In this document: piece after piece, positions 36,838 through 54,318 of the stretch | Position numbering within the stretch: position 1 is the stretch's first letter | Layout of the letters: each line of letters begins with the position of its first letter | Source of the DNA: Ceratodon purpureus | Taxonomy: Eukaryota > Streptophyta > Bryopsida > Pseudoditrichales > Ditrichaceae | Direction of reading: 5' to 3' | Assembly: GCA_014871385.1 (NCBI GenBank) | Contig: CM026421.1 | Span: 10,475,644 to 10,539,643 of the forward strand | DNA: 64,000 nt | Notes under the pieces: model-generated | Told to the model about the DNA's origin: nothing | Seen by the model: only the letters and a program-made list of their open reading frames with translations | Databases searched by the model: none | Translations under genes and position numbers: made by a program

Positions 36838-38222
36838 ATTCAACAAAACAGCCAGCCATACCATATGTAGAGTAGTGTGGACTGAGACACAATGAGCTGG
36901 TCTGCAGGCACTGCTTATTACCATCTCTCCACATTTTTCACATTACTTGTGAAATAAGTTCCAAGCATCAGAACATTACTCACAGCACAGTTTTCACAGC
37001 ACATCTTTCACATATGAAGGATTATCCAAATTCAGTGATTATTTAAATGTCACATGCGTAGGCTTCTCTAAATGTGACATTTTCTATTCACATCGAACAA
37101 AGTCACAACGAAATTGAGAGATTCATTCAAAATAGAATTTCTCTTCACAACTTCAAATGCAGAATATTTGTGGTTACTCATTCCAAGAACTCTATTCCTG
37201 ACCCTCGAGTAAAAAGAGAAGCAACCTAATACCATCCTAGAACACTGCTACGACAGTGAGGTATTTAATCAAACGATCAAAACCTTCAGGGGACCACGGA
37301 CAGGGCATCTAAACGCAAACTTACCAATCCATTATCATGTTGCATTACATACAGAACAGGATATTAAGTATACAGGAATTATCACACATCCAAACACCAG
37401 ACCCACAGTACAAACATCAAAAACTGAAGGTCATCCATTCCTAACAAATCCAAGAAACTACTTAGGAGGAAAATCTTTTGCCTAGCCCAGACTGGTTGTT
37501 CCTTGTCTCTGAAAATGGCAGAAAACAGATACTAAAACAGTGACTAAAATGTGCCTGCACAAGCTTCCAGCAGCACTCTAATTCAATTGTGTAGTTGAGC
37601 AAAAAGTTGAACCTGCAACAATATTATCTCAATACGGGGACTCTGTCAATAAAAATGATTGAAGTAAATTTCTTAGAGTGTCATCACTCCAAAGCAGGTT
37701 CAACTGTTCCGGAGGTTCCCTGCGTTTGACCGTCGACCGGCGTTTTGTACACAATAGCTGCTTCAAAATGTAGATGTACTGAAAATTCTAAAACAGGGGC
37801 CATTATCTACCAGCACTCTCCATCATCTACGAGTAAGAGCCTTATTCCCTCCTCGCGACATTTTTTTCATCTCATTGATAATTCAACTCAGCTACACTCC
37901 AATGAATCTGACTACATCCGCTACTCGAGAAAGCTCTGCCCAGGCCCCAGATATAAGGAGGGGAAGAAACCAAACATGATTCTGCATCCGATTTGCAGCT
38001 GTTAATCTACAACCCCCTAGCCACCAATCGCGCAAGAATGCACATGATGCGCGTTAGAACCGAACGAAAATACAACTCAAGCGATCAACCAAGCTCTTAT
38101 CCTCTCAATAAATCTCTTCGCAAAATGGTAAGACCCAAAGAACACAGCTTAAATGTGGCTGGAACACAACCCATAATACTGCAGCGGCTTGCATATGTCA
38201 GGTTGCAACTGAAAATCACAGT
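36838..38222. other. Convergent interval between the small J-protein gene and UBP25-like gene
   Basis: Both genes end towards this 1.4-kb stretch, so it should hold both 3' untranslated regions. No open frame with family resemblance, RNA gene or repeat is evident. Confidence 0.45.
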
Positions 38223-41200
38223 CTAGCTCTCTTTGGGCATGAAAAAAGTTCGCAGCTGGCCCACGAGGTGCTCTTTCAAAGCTCTGGGAACCTGAAGTTT
38301 GAAGTCTTCTCGAACATCCACAATCAATTGTTTTCTGGACAACACGGGATGAAAAGTGGCATCAGTGGCAGTTAACCTTGAACGCACTTGCTAAAGTGTT
38401 CACTACTTAAACCTACAACTTCATAATCTCCTCACAGACGGCCTACATCATCAAATTCTAAATATCAAATATGACCCTTCTGGAGATAATTGATGGAACT
38501 TGAGATTGAAAAGTTTTTTAACATCAATTCTTGCACTTATGCTCATAATATTGTTGTACTTATCTTTGTACTCTCAAATCAATAATCCATAAAGAGCATC
38601 AGGATGACACCCATAAGATATGGAATCAGATGTACCTTATCATCGCCTTATCTATCTCTTTAGAGCACATCTGTTCACCACGTTGCTTTTTGGCAGCCCG
38701 CATTGATTCTTTCAACTTCTCACACCATCCAGAGCGTTGCAATTGTTCTCGTCCTTCCTTGGCAAGCCTGTTAACAAGGACCGATTTCGTTAATATTAAC
38801 ACAACCAAACAATGCAACAGAAAGTGGGAGAGAAGAAATAGGAAGTCATTTGGAAAAAATAGGAAGTCAAGAACACAAAATCTCATGGTTGAACAAAGAA
38901 GCGATGGGTTCCAGCCAAGACCTCACATACTCCAAGTTAAAAGATCATTAACCGCCTCACACTGTTCCAACAAAACTGTGCCAACATTTGTATTAACGCA
39001 GGTTACATTTTTCCAAGAAACTTACAACATCTTTAACTTATCAAGCTCGGACACGTGCTCCATATTTATGGAAGGAGGCTTCTCAATAACGTCTCCTGAA
39101 GTACCAACACCTTTTACATCAGCCGCTGCAGACGATGAGCCACAGCCTTCTTCACGCAACCTCTTCTGGCCTGATTTCCTATCCTCTGGAAGAACCTTGT
39201 CTTGCTCATCGGACAAGAGCTTCCTGTTTCTAATTCCGTGGTTTCCCTGTGCCCCAAAGCAATAACACACACACGTTGATGAAACACTCAAGGGCAAGCA
39301 TACTTGTGACGTTGCTGCTTCTATACTAAAAAGAGGTCGGTTATTACCGGCAACCGGCACATCATCAAACCAGACTCAAATACAAACGCAACAAGAGAAA
39401 AATACCCAGTTACTAGAAGACTACGCTCTCATCAAACCTACTGGCAGTCAGCAATTCAATTTGAACTCTTGAACACAGCCAAGCTTCAATCCAACTATGC
39501 ACAATGCGACGATCACAGAGTGAAGTTTTACCAAAACAGAGGAGCTCGTTTCTTCAGTAGAGAAACCGTTTTGCCTCAAGTTGGCAACAGAAGTATCTCC
39601 AACAGGACCATTCGCTGTGACCTGGGTCTGACCAGAAACAGCTGAGAGACCATCTGTTGATATTGATGATACTAGTAAACTTGAAACCCCAGCTCTTGCT
39701 CCTTGTGTAAGACTTGTACCCGGACTCGGTCGAGGTTGGGGTCCATACACAGGCATATCAATGGCTTCAAACTTTGTCATAACTGACGACACCTGGTCAA
39801 TTCCTGAAAGGCCATTGCTTTCTGGAGACTCACTGTTAAGAGGTCGGACTTTGGTCTCTGACTTCCCATTGACAGAGTGCTCAACACCATTCGTAGTAAC
39901 TGCAGAAGTAGAACGTCCATTGAACGCTGCGATGCTTCCAAACTTTAAATGGGGCTTGGATACAACTCTATTAAAGCTGCCATTTGTGCCATTGCTATGT
40001 CCAACTGTGGATCCAGAAAGTGTTGTTGAGAGTTGGGTATCTGAAGACGTTGGCTGTGCGGTGATCGAAGCACCACAAATGTCCTTTGGGATCTTTGGAC
40101 TCAAGGTAGTCCGGACATAGAATAGCATGTAGGCCTTCTCTGCCAGGACTGTCTGAGCATTGACTTGCGAGACACTAGCATCGTCGCAACAATACCATCT
40201 CCCACCAGCTTCCTGTCACGAGCAATAAAGGAAAGGTACATGCAAAGTCAAGGCCACAGTCTATCCAAAATTAGAAAGAAAAGGGGGATGGGGGATGGGG
40301 GGGGGAGGGGGGGGTGGTTACACTTCAATCTTAAAATGATACACAAGCACGATACGAAAATTTCAGACAACTCGATAGTTAAAAGGAAACGAGCAAAACC
40401 AGAATTTAAAATATTAGCTCTAAAATACCTTGACATAAGCATAATAGTGTCCGGAGTCTTGTGAAGAGCCGGAATGGACAACAACGCCGTAAAGAGAATA
40501 CTCCGGGCGTGCATCCTGCGAAGCACAGGCCCACATGTCAGATGCAGCAAAATAAAGATTATGCATGTCAGTGATACTACCGAACTCCATCACAGGAAGC
40601 ACTTTATGGAATGAAAATCAACAAATAGACGTACCTTGCCAGCCCTGCACATGTAGCCAGCAAGGCACAGGCGTTCTTCGAAATGCACATGACGGTCTAT
40701 CTTGCCTCCATAAATGTTTTCGAACCTCTGCAACCAAAAACAGATAGTGTTATACACTGATGTTGTACGAGAGGATTGGCGACAGAACACGTAAGTACAT
40801 ATTTATTCAACCAACATAAACCAACCAATGCCAGTAAATACATTAGACACATCCTGTAATTGCCGCTGTAATTAGCATCATTATTATCGTACGACGATTA
40901 TATTACTCACAATCTTTGCGCACGTCTCGAGTCTTACCTTCATTTGAATGACGAGTACGTTCGGTGCCCGATATACAGACATTTGCTTACGGGCAGGAGA
41001 AAGCTTCTTACACCTGCAAGTAAACAGAAAGTGAGCAACCTGGTTTAAAGTAACTCTTCCATGTGCATATCATGGGCCATCCCGAGGTTAGGGCAGAACA
41101 AAATCGCATACAGATGCAACATTAAGTTCAGAATGAAGGTAAACTTTAAATCTTTTTTAAGAAAAAAGGAAAATAAAAGGAGCACGAAGGGCGTACAACA

Positions 41201-42192
41201 CTGCACCAAGCGTTTGTTAACCTACAGATTTCTGGCCAGGAACTACTAAAAAGGGAACGAAGAAACGTGAGATGAGTGCTTTGAACGTACTGGTCACAGC
41301 GGTACTTGTTTTCACCATCCAACACCTCCGGTTGGAAGAAGCGGCAGAGGGCCTCGCTGAGCGACCCCAACCGCACAATATCAAGACTCAGATCCATTAT
41401 GTCGTCAAGCTTATTAGACTCAGTGTTGCATGAGAGACATTTCACTTGACTCTGCAAAAGACCCCCAAAAATCTCCTTCACAACTGTATTCGGCTCCTCC
41501 TTGGACGCCTTCGCCGCTGCTCCCTGCTTGACAGACACTTTGCTCCCATACACGATTTTGTGCAACTGCACACAAACATGGTTGCAGGCCTCCATGGCAT
41601 ATCGAAGGAGCTCGTGGGCATCCTCCTGGCGACCATTTCGAAAATGTTTCGCAAAATATTGCAGCCTATTGTGTATCTTCACAGGCGCATCAATAGTACA
41701 TTCTACAGTCAAGGAGCGTTGAATGCGTCTCTCCAAGAAGCAGAAGGGGCAATTACTGTTGTTCTTCCCATTCAATTGATTACCTGCAAGGACCCCTCCC
41801 CTCCCCCTCCCAGTGAGCAACACTCCCCACCTCCAACAAACCCCCGTACACTGCCTTCCGTTACCCCTTCTTGCAACGTAACAGTTAAAAAAAACACCTC
41901 TCTAAGCACTGAATCATTTCAAACCACATCCTAACCCACCAAAACCGAAGCTCACGAAACCACGCAAAGAGTAAAAAGGCGCCAACGACGACGACGACGT
42001 ACAGAGATTAGAATGAAGGCTGGAGACGCAAAAATTGGCCAGCGGCGGCGTGTACGTCAGACATTGCAACACACTATTGAGGTAGCATGTGTTCCCCAGA
42101 TTCTTCAGACCCAGAGGCGCCCCTTTCCGTCGCGGCACCGGGCCCGCCTGCCAAGTGACGAACAGAGGTGGCAGAAGTGACGGACCAGCCAT
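38223..42192 (-). CDS. Ubiquitin-specific protease, UBP25-like (USP/C19)
   Basis: Nine exons: 42192-42003, 41783-41291, 41013-40938, 40727-40635, 40515-40429, 40212-39532, 39246-39026, 38767-38636 and 38334-38223, all in frame, giving 694 residues. The Cys box [15 protein letters not shown] starts at residue 31 (catalytic Cys36). [10 protein letters not shown] and the Zn-ribbon pairs CLSC and YRCDQC follow. The His box is [20 protein letters not shown] (His307), then RWYCCDD supplies the third residue. The short insert-free domain and the order match Arabidopsis UBP25, in the USP36/42-like group. It should remove ubiquitin from proteins. The C-terminal 370 residues are Ser/Thr-rich, then basic ([10 protein letters not shown]), then end in a helical [17 protein letters not shown] piece. 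The start is the first ATG before the Cys box; the N-terminal leader is only 27 residues. Confidence 0.93.
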
Positions 42193-43400
42193 GTGTGGTG
42201 CTCCTCGCTTCCCTCACGCCCCACCAGAGGAGGCTCCACACAGTAGGGTAGCATCGCCCGGCCCTGCAACACGCTCAACACTCCCCTCCGAATCCTCCCC
42301 CTGTCGCCTCTGCATCGTCCAGAACCCCCCCGCTCCCTCCTCCTCCTCCTCGAAACCTCTCACTCCCCTCTCATCCCCGCACCAGCGCCTCCTCTACACC
42401 ATTGCCCTGCTCCCCCCTCCTGCACTCCCAGATCGCTCTCAAAAAACCTCCTCAACTGTACAAATACCCTAACCCAACCACCACCAAGAAAACTCCAAAC
42501 ACCGCACACTCCAAAACCCAGTCAACCTCCTCACAACCCCAACACACACAAAACAAACAACACAACGGACACAGCAACAGAGCAACAAACAGGGAAGAGA
42601 GAGAGAGGGAGATAAAAAAAAGCGGGAGAAGGAAAACAGAGTAGGTTAATGACGGCGTGGGAGCGATGTCCAATCAGTCACACATGCGAGACTCCCTCCC
42701 CCACGGACATGAACATCAACATAAACGCTCCCACACACACACACACTGAACTCCTGCACGGACATGACAGACGAACATCCATCATTCAGCCTCGCCATGG
42801 CACCATCATGAATCCCCGCTCCCACATTCAAGTCTCCACCCATCCCATCTCATGGCTTCTTCCTCATGACGGGAATAGAATACTAGTTGCGGTAGAGAGA
42901 GGTGACGAAACGCTTGCGACCCGACTCGACTCGACTCGACTCGACTCGACTCGGCTCGACCTACGCAGGATGGTATACGTGGAAGGGTACAGTTCGACTT
43001 CAACTTACCTCCGAGTGAGTAAGTGAGGGTAGGTGAGTGACCCGACGCAGTCGCAGTGCAGTGCGGGGGTTGATGTTGCGGTTGGTTTGTGACGGTGCAG
43101 GCGGGTGGGCGGACAGGCTTCGGGGCTGCGGTGTGAGGGATGTGCGGGTGCTTGGTCTTGGTCTGGGCGTGGTTATGGCTGCGCCTCGCTTGCATCGATG
43201 TGCGGGCGCCGCGAGAGTGCTGCGTTTGTGTTGTGTTGGAGAGTTTGCGTCGTCGAGGTTGAGGTTGTGGTTGCGGCGCGGCGCGGTGCGGTGCGTCGCG
43301 GTGGCGGCAGAGTGGGGGGGCGGAGTGGTAAGTTGAGTTGGGTTTTACGACGTATTGTACCGTGGGACGTACCGTCGCAGGTTCGGTTTAAAGTAATTCT
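42193..43400. promoter_or_regulatory. UBP25-like upstream region
   Basis: GC-richer leader and promoter of the minus-strand UBP gene. It contains a (GACTC)n microsatellite of about seven units (42922-42952), CA-rich and CCTCC-rich tracts, and GC-rich DNA at 43.05-43.35 kb with long but composition-driven open frames on both strands. No protein family is recognised in those frames. Confidence 0.5.
42922..42952. repeat. (GACTC)n pentanucleotide microsatellite
   Basis: About seven head-to-tail GACTC units lie 730 bp upstream of the UBP25-like start codon; one degenerate unit (ggctc) follows. Confidence 0.9.
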
Positions 43401-43679
43401 AAAAAGGAGGAGGACAGGAAAGAAAATATTATATTATATTATTTTTAATGTGGAATTATGGGATTAGAGACTCGGACGGACAAAATTAGAGTCTTTTAGC
43501 CTGACTAGTTGGCATAGGAAGTGTGATACAAATACATAAAGGTTGGATAAATATAGAGAATATGAACCAAAAAAAACCAAATTTTTTGAGGTTGTATTGA
43601 ATTTTCTGTGAGTTTTTGAAAGGTTACATAATTAGAGTTTCAAAAATGAATAGTAGATGCTTGTCAGAACTACTACTAG

Positions 43680-43923
43680 CTGGCGATAAAAGATAATGTT
43701 AGTTCAATTATTAATAGGCCAGTGAAGAGCCAACCACTCTCTGGCCATAAAAGATAATGCCAGTTCAACTATTAATAGGCCAGTGAAGAGCCAGCCACTA
43801 GCTGGCGATAAAAGATAATGCCAGTTCAACTATTAATAGGCGAGTGAAGAGCCAGCCACTAGCTGGCCATAAAAAATAATGTCAGTTCAACTATTAATAA
43901 GCTAGTGAAGAGCTAGTGATAAT
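43680..43923 (+). repeat. 61-bp minisatellite, about four units
   Basis: Units start with ctggc(g/c)ataaaa at 43680, 43741, 43802 and 43863, an exact 61-bp period. Each contains agttcaactattaatagg and gtgaagagccagccact. The unit is partly self-complementary (gccag...ctggc), so a single strand could fold at each unit. Identity falls towards the last unit. Confidence 0.92.
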
Positions 43924-44215
43924 GAAGAGTCGAAAATTGGTGCCATCAAGACCTGGTAGTGGAGGTTTAAAATAGTTGGTTGTTGGTCCTTCACAGCTAT
44001 TAGTATCTTTCATGTGGTTTGATACGAGCAGATTTCAAAAATTGGTGCTATCAAGAGTCATCAGTGGAGAATTAAAATAGATTATTGTTGGTCCTGCACA
44101 GATATGTGCACATCATTACCATCATTTAACACATGCAATTTTTTTTTTAAAAGTGTTATCATGAGTTGTTATTAGAGTTCTAAAATAATTAATTGCTAGC
44201 ACTTCTTAAATATGA
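43921..44215 (+). repeat. Degenerate ~105-bp direct repeats
   Basis: Just after the minisatellite, two to three diverged copies share aaaattggtgc(c/t)atcaag, then gtggag(g/a), then ttaaaatag and ttgttggtcct-cacag. They start near 43930 and 44035, with a worse copy near 44145. It may be the remnant of an older tandem array. Confidence 0.6.
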
Positions 44216-47200
44216 GCACCTCTGCCTTAGTATAATACATGCAAATTGGTTTGATCGACATGTGTGTATCCATTTTGTAAAAAAAGAAAAACCCTATTTA
44301 GAGGGGCTCACGGGTTTAGAAGGCGCCCTAGGTAAAGAGTGCGGGCAAAGTCCTTCTCAAGGTGAAGGGCAATGTTTCTACCTCTAGCCCCAACAGGCAA
44401 AGGCTCTTTCTACATTTAGTTCAACAGTGCTTACATCACGCTACCCATATTTCCCAAGTTTGTCTGTATGGAAGGCTTTAGAACTTGGAAGAAATTTCAT
44501 AAAAAACTCGGGATGTTTCCCAACGCGCAGTTACGTGACGAGTCATGTGGTTTCCAATTTAATCCTTAGATGTACTTTAGTGACCAATTGTCGTGGATTC
44601 TAGTTGTTGATAATCTTTACTATAATGTACGAGCAAATTTAAGGAAAATTGTTTTTTGACGCAATATACCTTATTTTTTTAAAATAAATTATATTTTAGT
44701 GACTAAACTTTGGCAATGCAATAATACCATAGTTTGATAATATTTAGCAATTTTTTTGTAAAATATAGAAATTAGAATTCATATAAATGAAATTTCTAAA
44801 AATTGTCCATGTTCACATATGTAAAAGCTAGTATCAAATAAATGTTATACATCATTTCAAAGGCAAATATATTAGTCAAGCACTTCATTCTAAAGCAACT
44901 TATTTTTAGTCAAATAGTTACCATTGAGTTTATGTGCCATTACAAACCATTGCAAACAACAATATGATATTTGTTATTGATTGACAAACACAATTTTCAT
45001 TGAAATAATAATATTAGATTCAATACTAATGAGTTTGGATACATAATTATTGTATAAATAATAAAATATTAGAATATTGTGCACTTACAATAAGTAATGT
45101 ATTTAAATCAAAGTTTGCGCCTATAAGTATATTTATTGTTCAAATGATATAATCTGTATTTATCGTACATGATTATTTTCATAAATTTTAAAATGTTATA
45201 GATAGTAATTTTGAGATTTAAAACAATCATAAATAGTATAATTAGATGATGTGAGAATTCTAAATTTTGGATGATATTATCAAATAGGCTTTTTTCAATA
45301 ATTTATTGAATGTGTATTCACTTTTCATGTAGCAAAGTCACTAGCACTTTGCTTGAAGTGAAAGATAGATAAATAGAAACTCGAATCTTGGAAGGGATTG
45401 GCGTGGATGAAGTGTCTGTTCGTAATGACAGTGGCCTAATGGCCACATGACAAGAGGTTACTAATGCTTGGAGTGAAACTTTTAGCTTTAAATTGCTTTT
45501 ATAATTTCTGTCAACTTGTTAGAAGATTTTTATAAATGTGTATGATAAAAATTCATTTTGAAGAAGATGCTATAGACTTGAATCTATGAAAAACAATAAA
45601 TTCATATTGCAAAGATTATTTGTTCTATCATAAATGATGTATAAAATACAATCTTATAAAGTATTAGAATCAACATTTGATCTATTATCAATTTTTTTTT
45701 TCCAATAATTTCTTATATATTTATATAATAAATTCTACATAAGTACTGTCAATATCTTCATCATTGTAAAACATGTTTATCCCATGTATAAATTTATAAC
45801 CTTAAATATTAATATTCATAAAATAATCAAATGGAAGTATTAAAGTGGTGGTATAAGATATCGTACAAGAACCATTGTATAACATGGATTATGCTATTGC
45901 AGTGACTTAAGTTCATATTGTTAGAGTAGATGAATAAGAACGGATGTATATGAAACTCCAATGTGTTCAATATCCTACAATAGTCCATGATTTCAATACA
46001 CTCATACTACACAACCAAATACTTCCACAATCATCCACTATCCTATAGAATTAATTTTTCATTATCAGGTCATTTCCATTTTCATCCTATTTTCTTTTTA
46101 AGCTGTAATCTCATATATTATTTTCAAATTAATCATCATAAAATGTTTTCTTGAACCAACCAACATTTCTATTTACATTCAATATTGGTCTCACTAGAGC
46201 AACTCACAACTAACATCAAATAAGACATCTAAAACAGATAACACAAAACATCGTTCTTTGAACTTTCTGGACCATTGGGCTTCATCATTTACATTTTCCT
46301 ATTTATTTCCCCCCTAAACGCTCAGCCCTACCCAATCAAGCTCCCTTTCATGGCTTCTAGCATTCAAAAGCCTCAAAAGGAAACACAACACAAACCCGTC
46401 ATTGAACATAATTACATAGATCCCGAAACTCCAAATGTACTGCAGAGGTAGATACTGCGGATTTTACGTACTGTAGAAAGGCAGTCCGGGTATGCATCCC
46501 TCGGAGCCTCGTAGCGTCGTCACTAGCATTTACAGCAGAGCCTCGAGACGAGAGGGAGTTTGCGAGCGTCAGTGTTGGGCATGGTGGCAATGGTACGGCA
46601 TGGCAGATTGCTGTCTGCGATGGGCACGTCGTGGCCCTCGACTGCGGTGCACACACACAGACGCATGCGCCATTGCGGTGGGCTTTCAAAACCTCACCTC
46701 ACTCTGCTGGGTTTTTCTAATTTATGTTTTTTATATGGTCGAATAAAATCCAAGTTCAAGTTTCCTTGCAGGTACGCAGGCTGTGGCAGTACTGTCGTGT
46801 ACTTGAACCCAAGTTTTCGAATTTTTTTTGGTTTTTTTAAAATCAATGAGAGTCTTGTATCATTGGCAAGCTTGAGTACACGCCAGGTAAGATTTGGACA
46901 GGTTTATTTTTCTAAGTTTTTTTGTTCTGGTTTGATGTGGTTTTTCAAAAGAAAAGTGTTTTCAGTGACACATTCTAGGGAATTGGGGTGATTGGGGAGA
47001 GCTATGGCATGTAGTAACCTCAAAAGGACCATTCTCCATAGGATAGTTTTATACTTTTTTTGGGTAGTTCAAGTGATGTGATTTTTGAGTGGAATTTTGG
47101 GAAGTTTTTTTTAGAGATGAGAGACAATAATAGCTTTGTGGTTATTTAGTGAGTATTTTCTTCAAGGCAAATGGTAATATAAGTTGTTATGCTAAATTTG

Positions 47201-49800
47201 CTACTACTTCTAAAATTTAATATATTATAATTACAATTTTTTTTTTTCAAAATTGTAAGAATTAAAATACCACTTCTTATTAAAATAAAATTCATTGTAA
47301 AGGGGTTCAAACACTTTACACCTTGTTTTACCAAGGTGAATTCTTTTTCCTAACTATATAAAAATTGTAGATTTTATTTGTTATTTTTTGGTATTACTCT
47401 ATTTAAAGAATAGTCAACAACCTTTATATTGGCTCTTTGGATTGTGATTTAAAAACAATTGAATTTATAACAAACTTAGCTAGGCTATTGACCTTTTTCA
47501 AGAAAAATGATTGTTTTAAAGATGCTATAAATCTTGGCTATGTTTAAGATTTGGTAAAAGTGTAAATACTATGGTCTTCTTGATAAAGTGTAATTCTCTC
47601 AAATCACATCATTTCAAAAATTTCAATATAAAGAAGAAACAAAGTGTATTGATCTTGCATCTTTGAGTTTCTAAAAACCATTTTCATCATTTTAAATATT
47701 ACAATGACAAAATCTATATGGTCAAGAAACGTGAAAAAAGTAAAAGAATTCATTGCATCTTCTTCTAGGTATCTAATTTAAGATGTTGTGGTTGTGAATA
47801 GAAAAAACAAAATTTTAAAATTATACTTATTTGCAAGAAAGATGTATAAAAATTATATTTAATCAAAGATATTTAGAAGTTAGAGTATTGGATGGATTGT
47901 CATTAGAAAGAACCATTCAAGTGTGTGGTTGTTTTGTATCAATGGATAAATTATGCCATAGATATAGTGTCTTGTGACCTAGTTGTGTGGATATAACGTA
48001 ATGTTGAAAATTCTTCTCATGTGATAAGATATGTGGGCAAAGGCCTCTTTATATTCACTAGTCGTCATGGAAGGCCAAATATTCAAAAGCCTCGTGAATG
48101 TCTTTAGTACACATGTATTGAAAACGAATTAAAATGACCAACATTCAGTGATAACAAGCAGGTATATGAATGACAGTTGTTTTAGTACAATTATGACTTC
48201 ACACACTTTAATAATTATTGACGGTTGTACTGTGACCCTCGAGCAATTCTAGGATGACTAGATATTGTACAATCATACGTGTGTACCAAATGCAACCACA
48301 GAATGAAGGACAATTATGACTGTAGCAAGTCCTGAACAATTGAATGTTACACATTCAGACACGCATTTTGAACTATGTAGACATTTTCAAAATAGTTAGA
48401 AGTTGCGGATTCAAACGCCTTCATGACTATTCATTGTTCCATTCATGACTACATCATAATCCATTCTAAAATTTGGATTCAAGAGTTTTTTTTGACTCTA
48501 CAATGAACATTCATCTACATCACTATCTTTGAAATTTTAGATTGATTGAAGGCTTTGCTTGAGTGATTAAAAACTTATGATATTAGCTTATATTCTAATA
48601 AAAATACGTTCATGAGTGGAAATCATGTAAATGGTATAAATTTTGATAACTTTTAAAGGATCATTTGCATGTTATAAAATTCTAGCTAATCAATATAAAA
48701 GATATAAATTTTAAAAAATTATTCAAATCTTATTTTCTGGTCATAAATATTTTATCATAAAAGAAATCACAATTCAAAAATGGTAGAATCTATTTTTTAA
48801 ATATAAAACATCATAAATTTTATTTAAGAATTTCGTTTACCATGCTCGTATATGTTTTTTTTGGAAAATGGAGTTTTGTGGAATTTTTAATATTAATCTT
48901 TAATGTTTTTAATTATAATTTCAAACTTTAGTTTTTGGAAAATATATCGATATTGACATTGTAGTAAATACTCTATGAAAACACATTGCATAAAAGCCAC
49001 TTAATAGATTTGGTACTCAATCCCAATACATTACCAAAATTTTAATTTTATTGAAATAAAGGTGGATTTTCATTGCAATTTTAAAAATTATGAATCATAA
49101 TATTATATAAGAATTATAAAGGTAACAATTTTTTTTTGTAAGAAATCAAATCAACATGATTGTCATTTATTAAGAATACTTGCTTAAAACCTTACAATAA
49201 GAGCCTAAGATGACCTTAAACTTTTGAAAATGTAGACTAACTGGTATCCAACACAAATGTTCTAATTGGCAATCACATTACCAATTGTAAGATTCCCACT
49301 TTGTGTGCTGAATTCCTTATGACAAAGAAGAAACCCCTCATGTATGATTTATTTATTTATTTATTGATATTTGGTATTTTCTATGGTTCTTTTTAACAAA
49401 CAAAACCTATAATTCAACTCTCTACCCACACCTTGTTTAGTTTCCTATCTTACAAGATACCCAAGGCAATCTAAACCATTTCTAAACATTTGTATATTTC
49501 CAACCACTCTCAAATCTAAAAAAAACCCAAGAATTCAATAAATAATGTAGACAAGACTAAGCTCCTACCAAACAAGAAAACCTAAGTTCAAAATTACACA
49601 CTCCTACAATAAACATCTTAAAAATACACAACTTATTCACACAGTATCCAAAAAATACATCATAAATTGCATTGAGATCATCTCTCTTCTAATAATAATA
49701 TATAATAACAATAAATTTTCTTCATCAAAAGGAACTACGATAATTGCTTAAATTATCAGAAACAGGCTAATTTACCTCTTTTAACCTGAAGTCACCATCC

Positions 49801-50243
49801 TTGTTCAGACTTTACTGTAGTAACAGTCACAAACAACAGACTGCAGACGACGAGAAGCCCCACCCGTCAAACGAACGAACGAAAAAGAACTAACTTCCGT
49901 CAACGTCCGACGATAAAAAGCGTCCGTCAAGATATCGTTCGTCGAACGAAAGTCCGTCGACATTGGACGAGAAGAAGCGAACGTCCGTCGACAATGGACG
50001 AGAAGTAGCGAACGTCCGTGAGCAGCGCGAGGGACGCGACCAGTGCAAGGCAGCGCCCGCCATCTCCAGGCTCCAAGCATCGCCCTCGGCCCCCCTCTGG
50101 CTCCGATCTGCGCCCCACTGTCTTCCTCGTCCCCCAATCCCCCCACCCAATTCGCATTCCTGCCCTGATCGCCCTCCCATCGACCCCCACACCGCCCAGT
50201 GCGCCTCTCTGCAGCCTCGCTTCTCGCCCTCGCTGCTCTCGCC
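49801..50243 (+). promoter_or_regulatory. Enolase upstream region with 31-bp tandem repeat
   Basis: GC-rich leader. At 49953-50014 two 31-bp units (tccgtcga...gaagcgaacg) stand head to tail and a partial third follows. Shorter cgtccg words occur at least six times between 49880 and 50025. 50030-50243 is C-rich 5' untranslated sequence directly before the ATG. Confidence 0.6.

Positions 50244-54318
<4,075 letters not shown>

Larger units (their letters stand above)
43401..49800. other. AT-rich spacer
   Basis: Apart from the tandem repeats at 43.7-44.2 kb, no gene is seen in this 6.4 kb. A GC-richer patch at 46.45-46.70 kb gives open frames on both strands (for example 46399-46689 on the minus strand, 96 codons), without family resemblance or splice context. 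The remainder is AT-rich with no recognisable transposon ends. Confidence 0.5.

Noticed and set aside
39761..40120. Plus-strand 119-codon frame
   Set aside because: Antisense to exon 6 of the UBP25-like gene.
43037..43467. Overlapping Arg/Gly-rich frames at 43.0-43.5 kb
   Set aside because: Composition-driven open frames in GC-rich promoter DNA; no splice context.
46399..46991. Frames on both strands at 46.4-47.0 kb
   Set aside because: GC-richer patch without recognisable domain, splice sites or neighbours to join.
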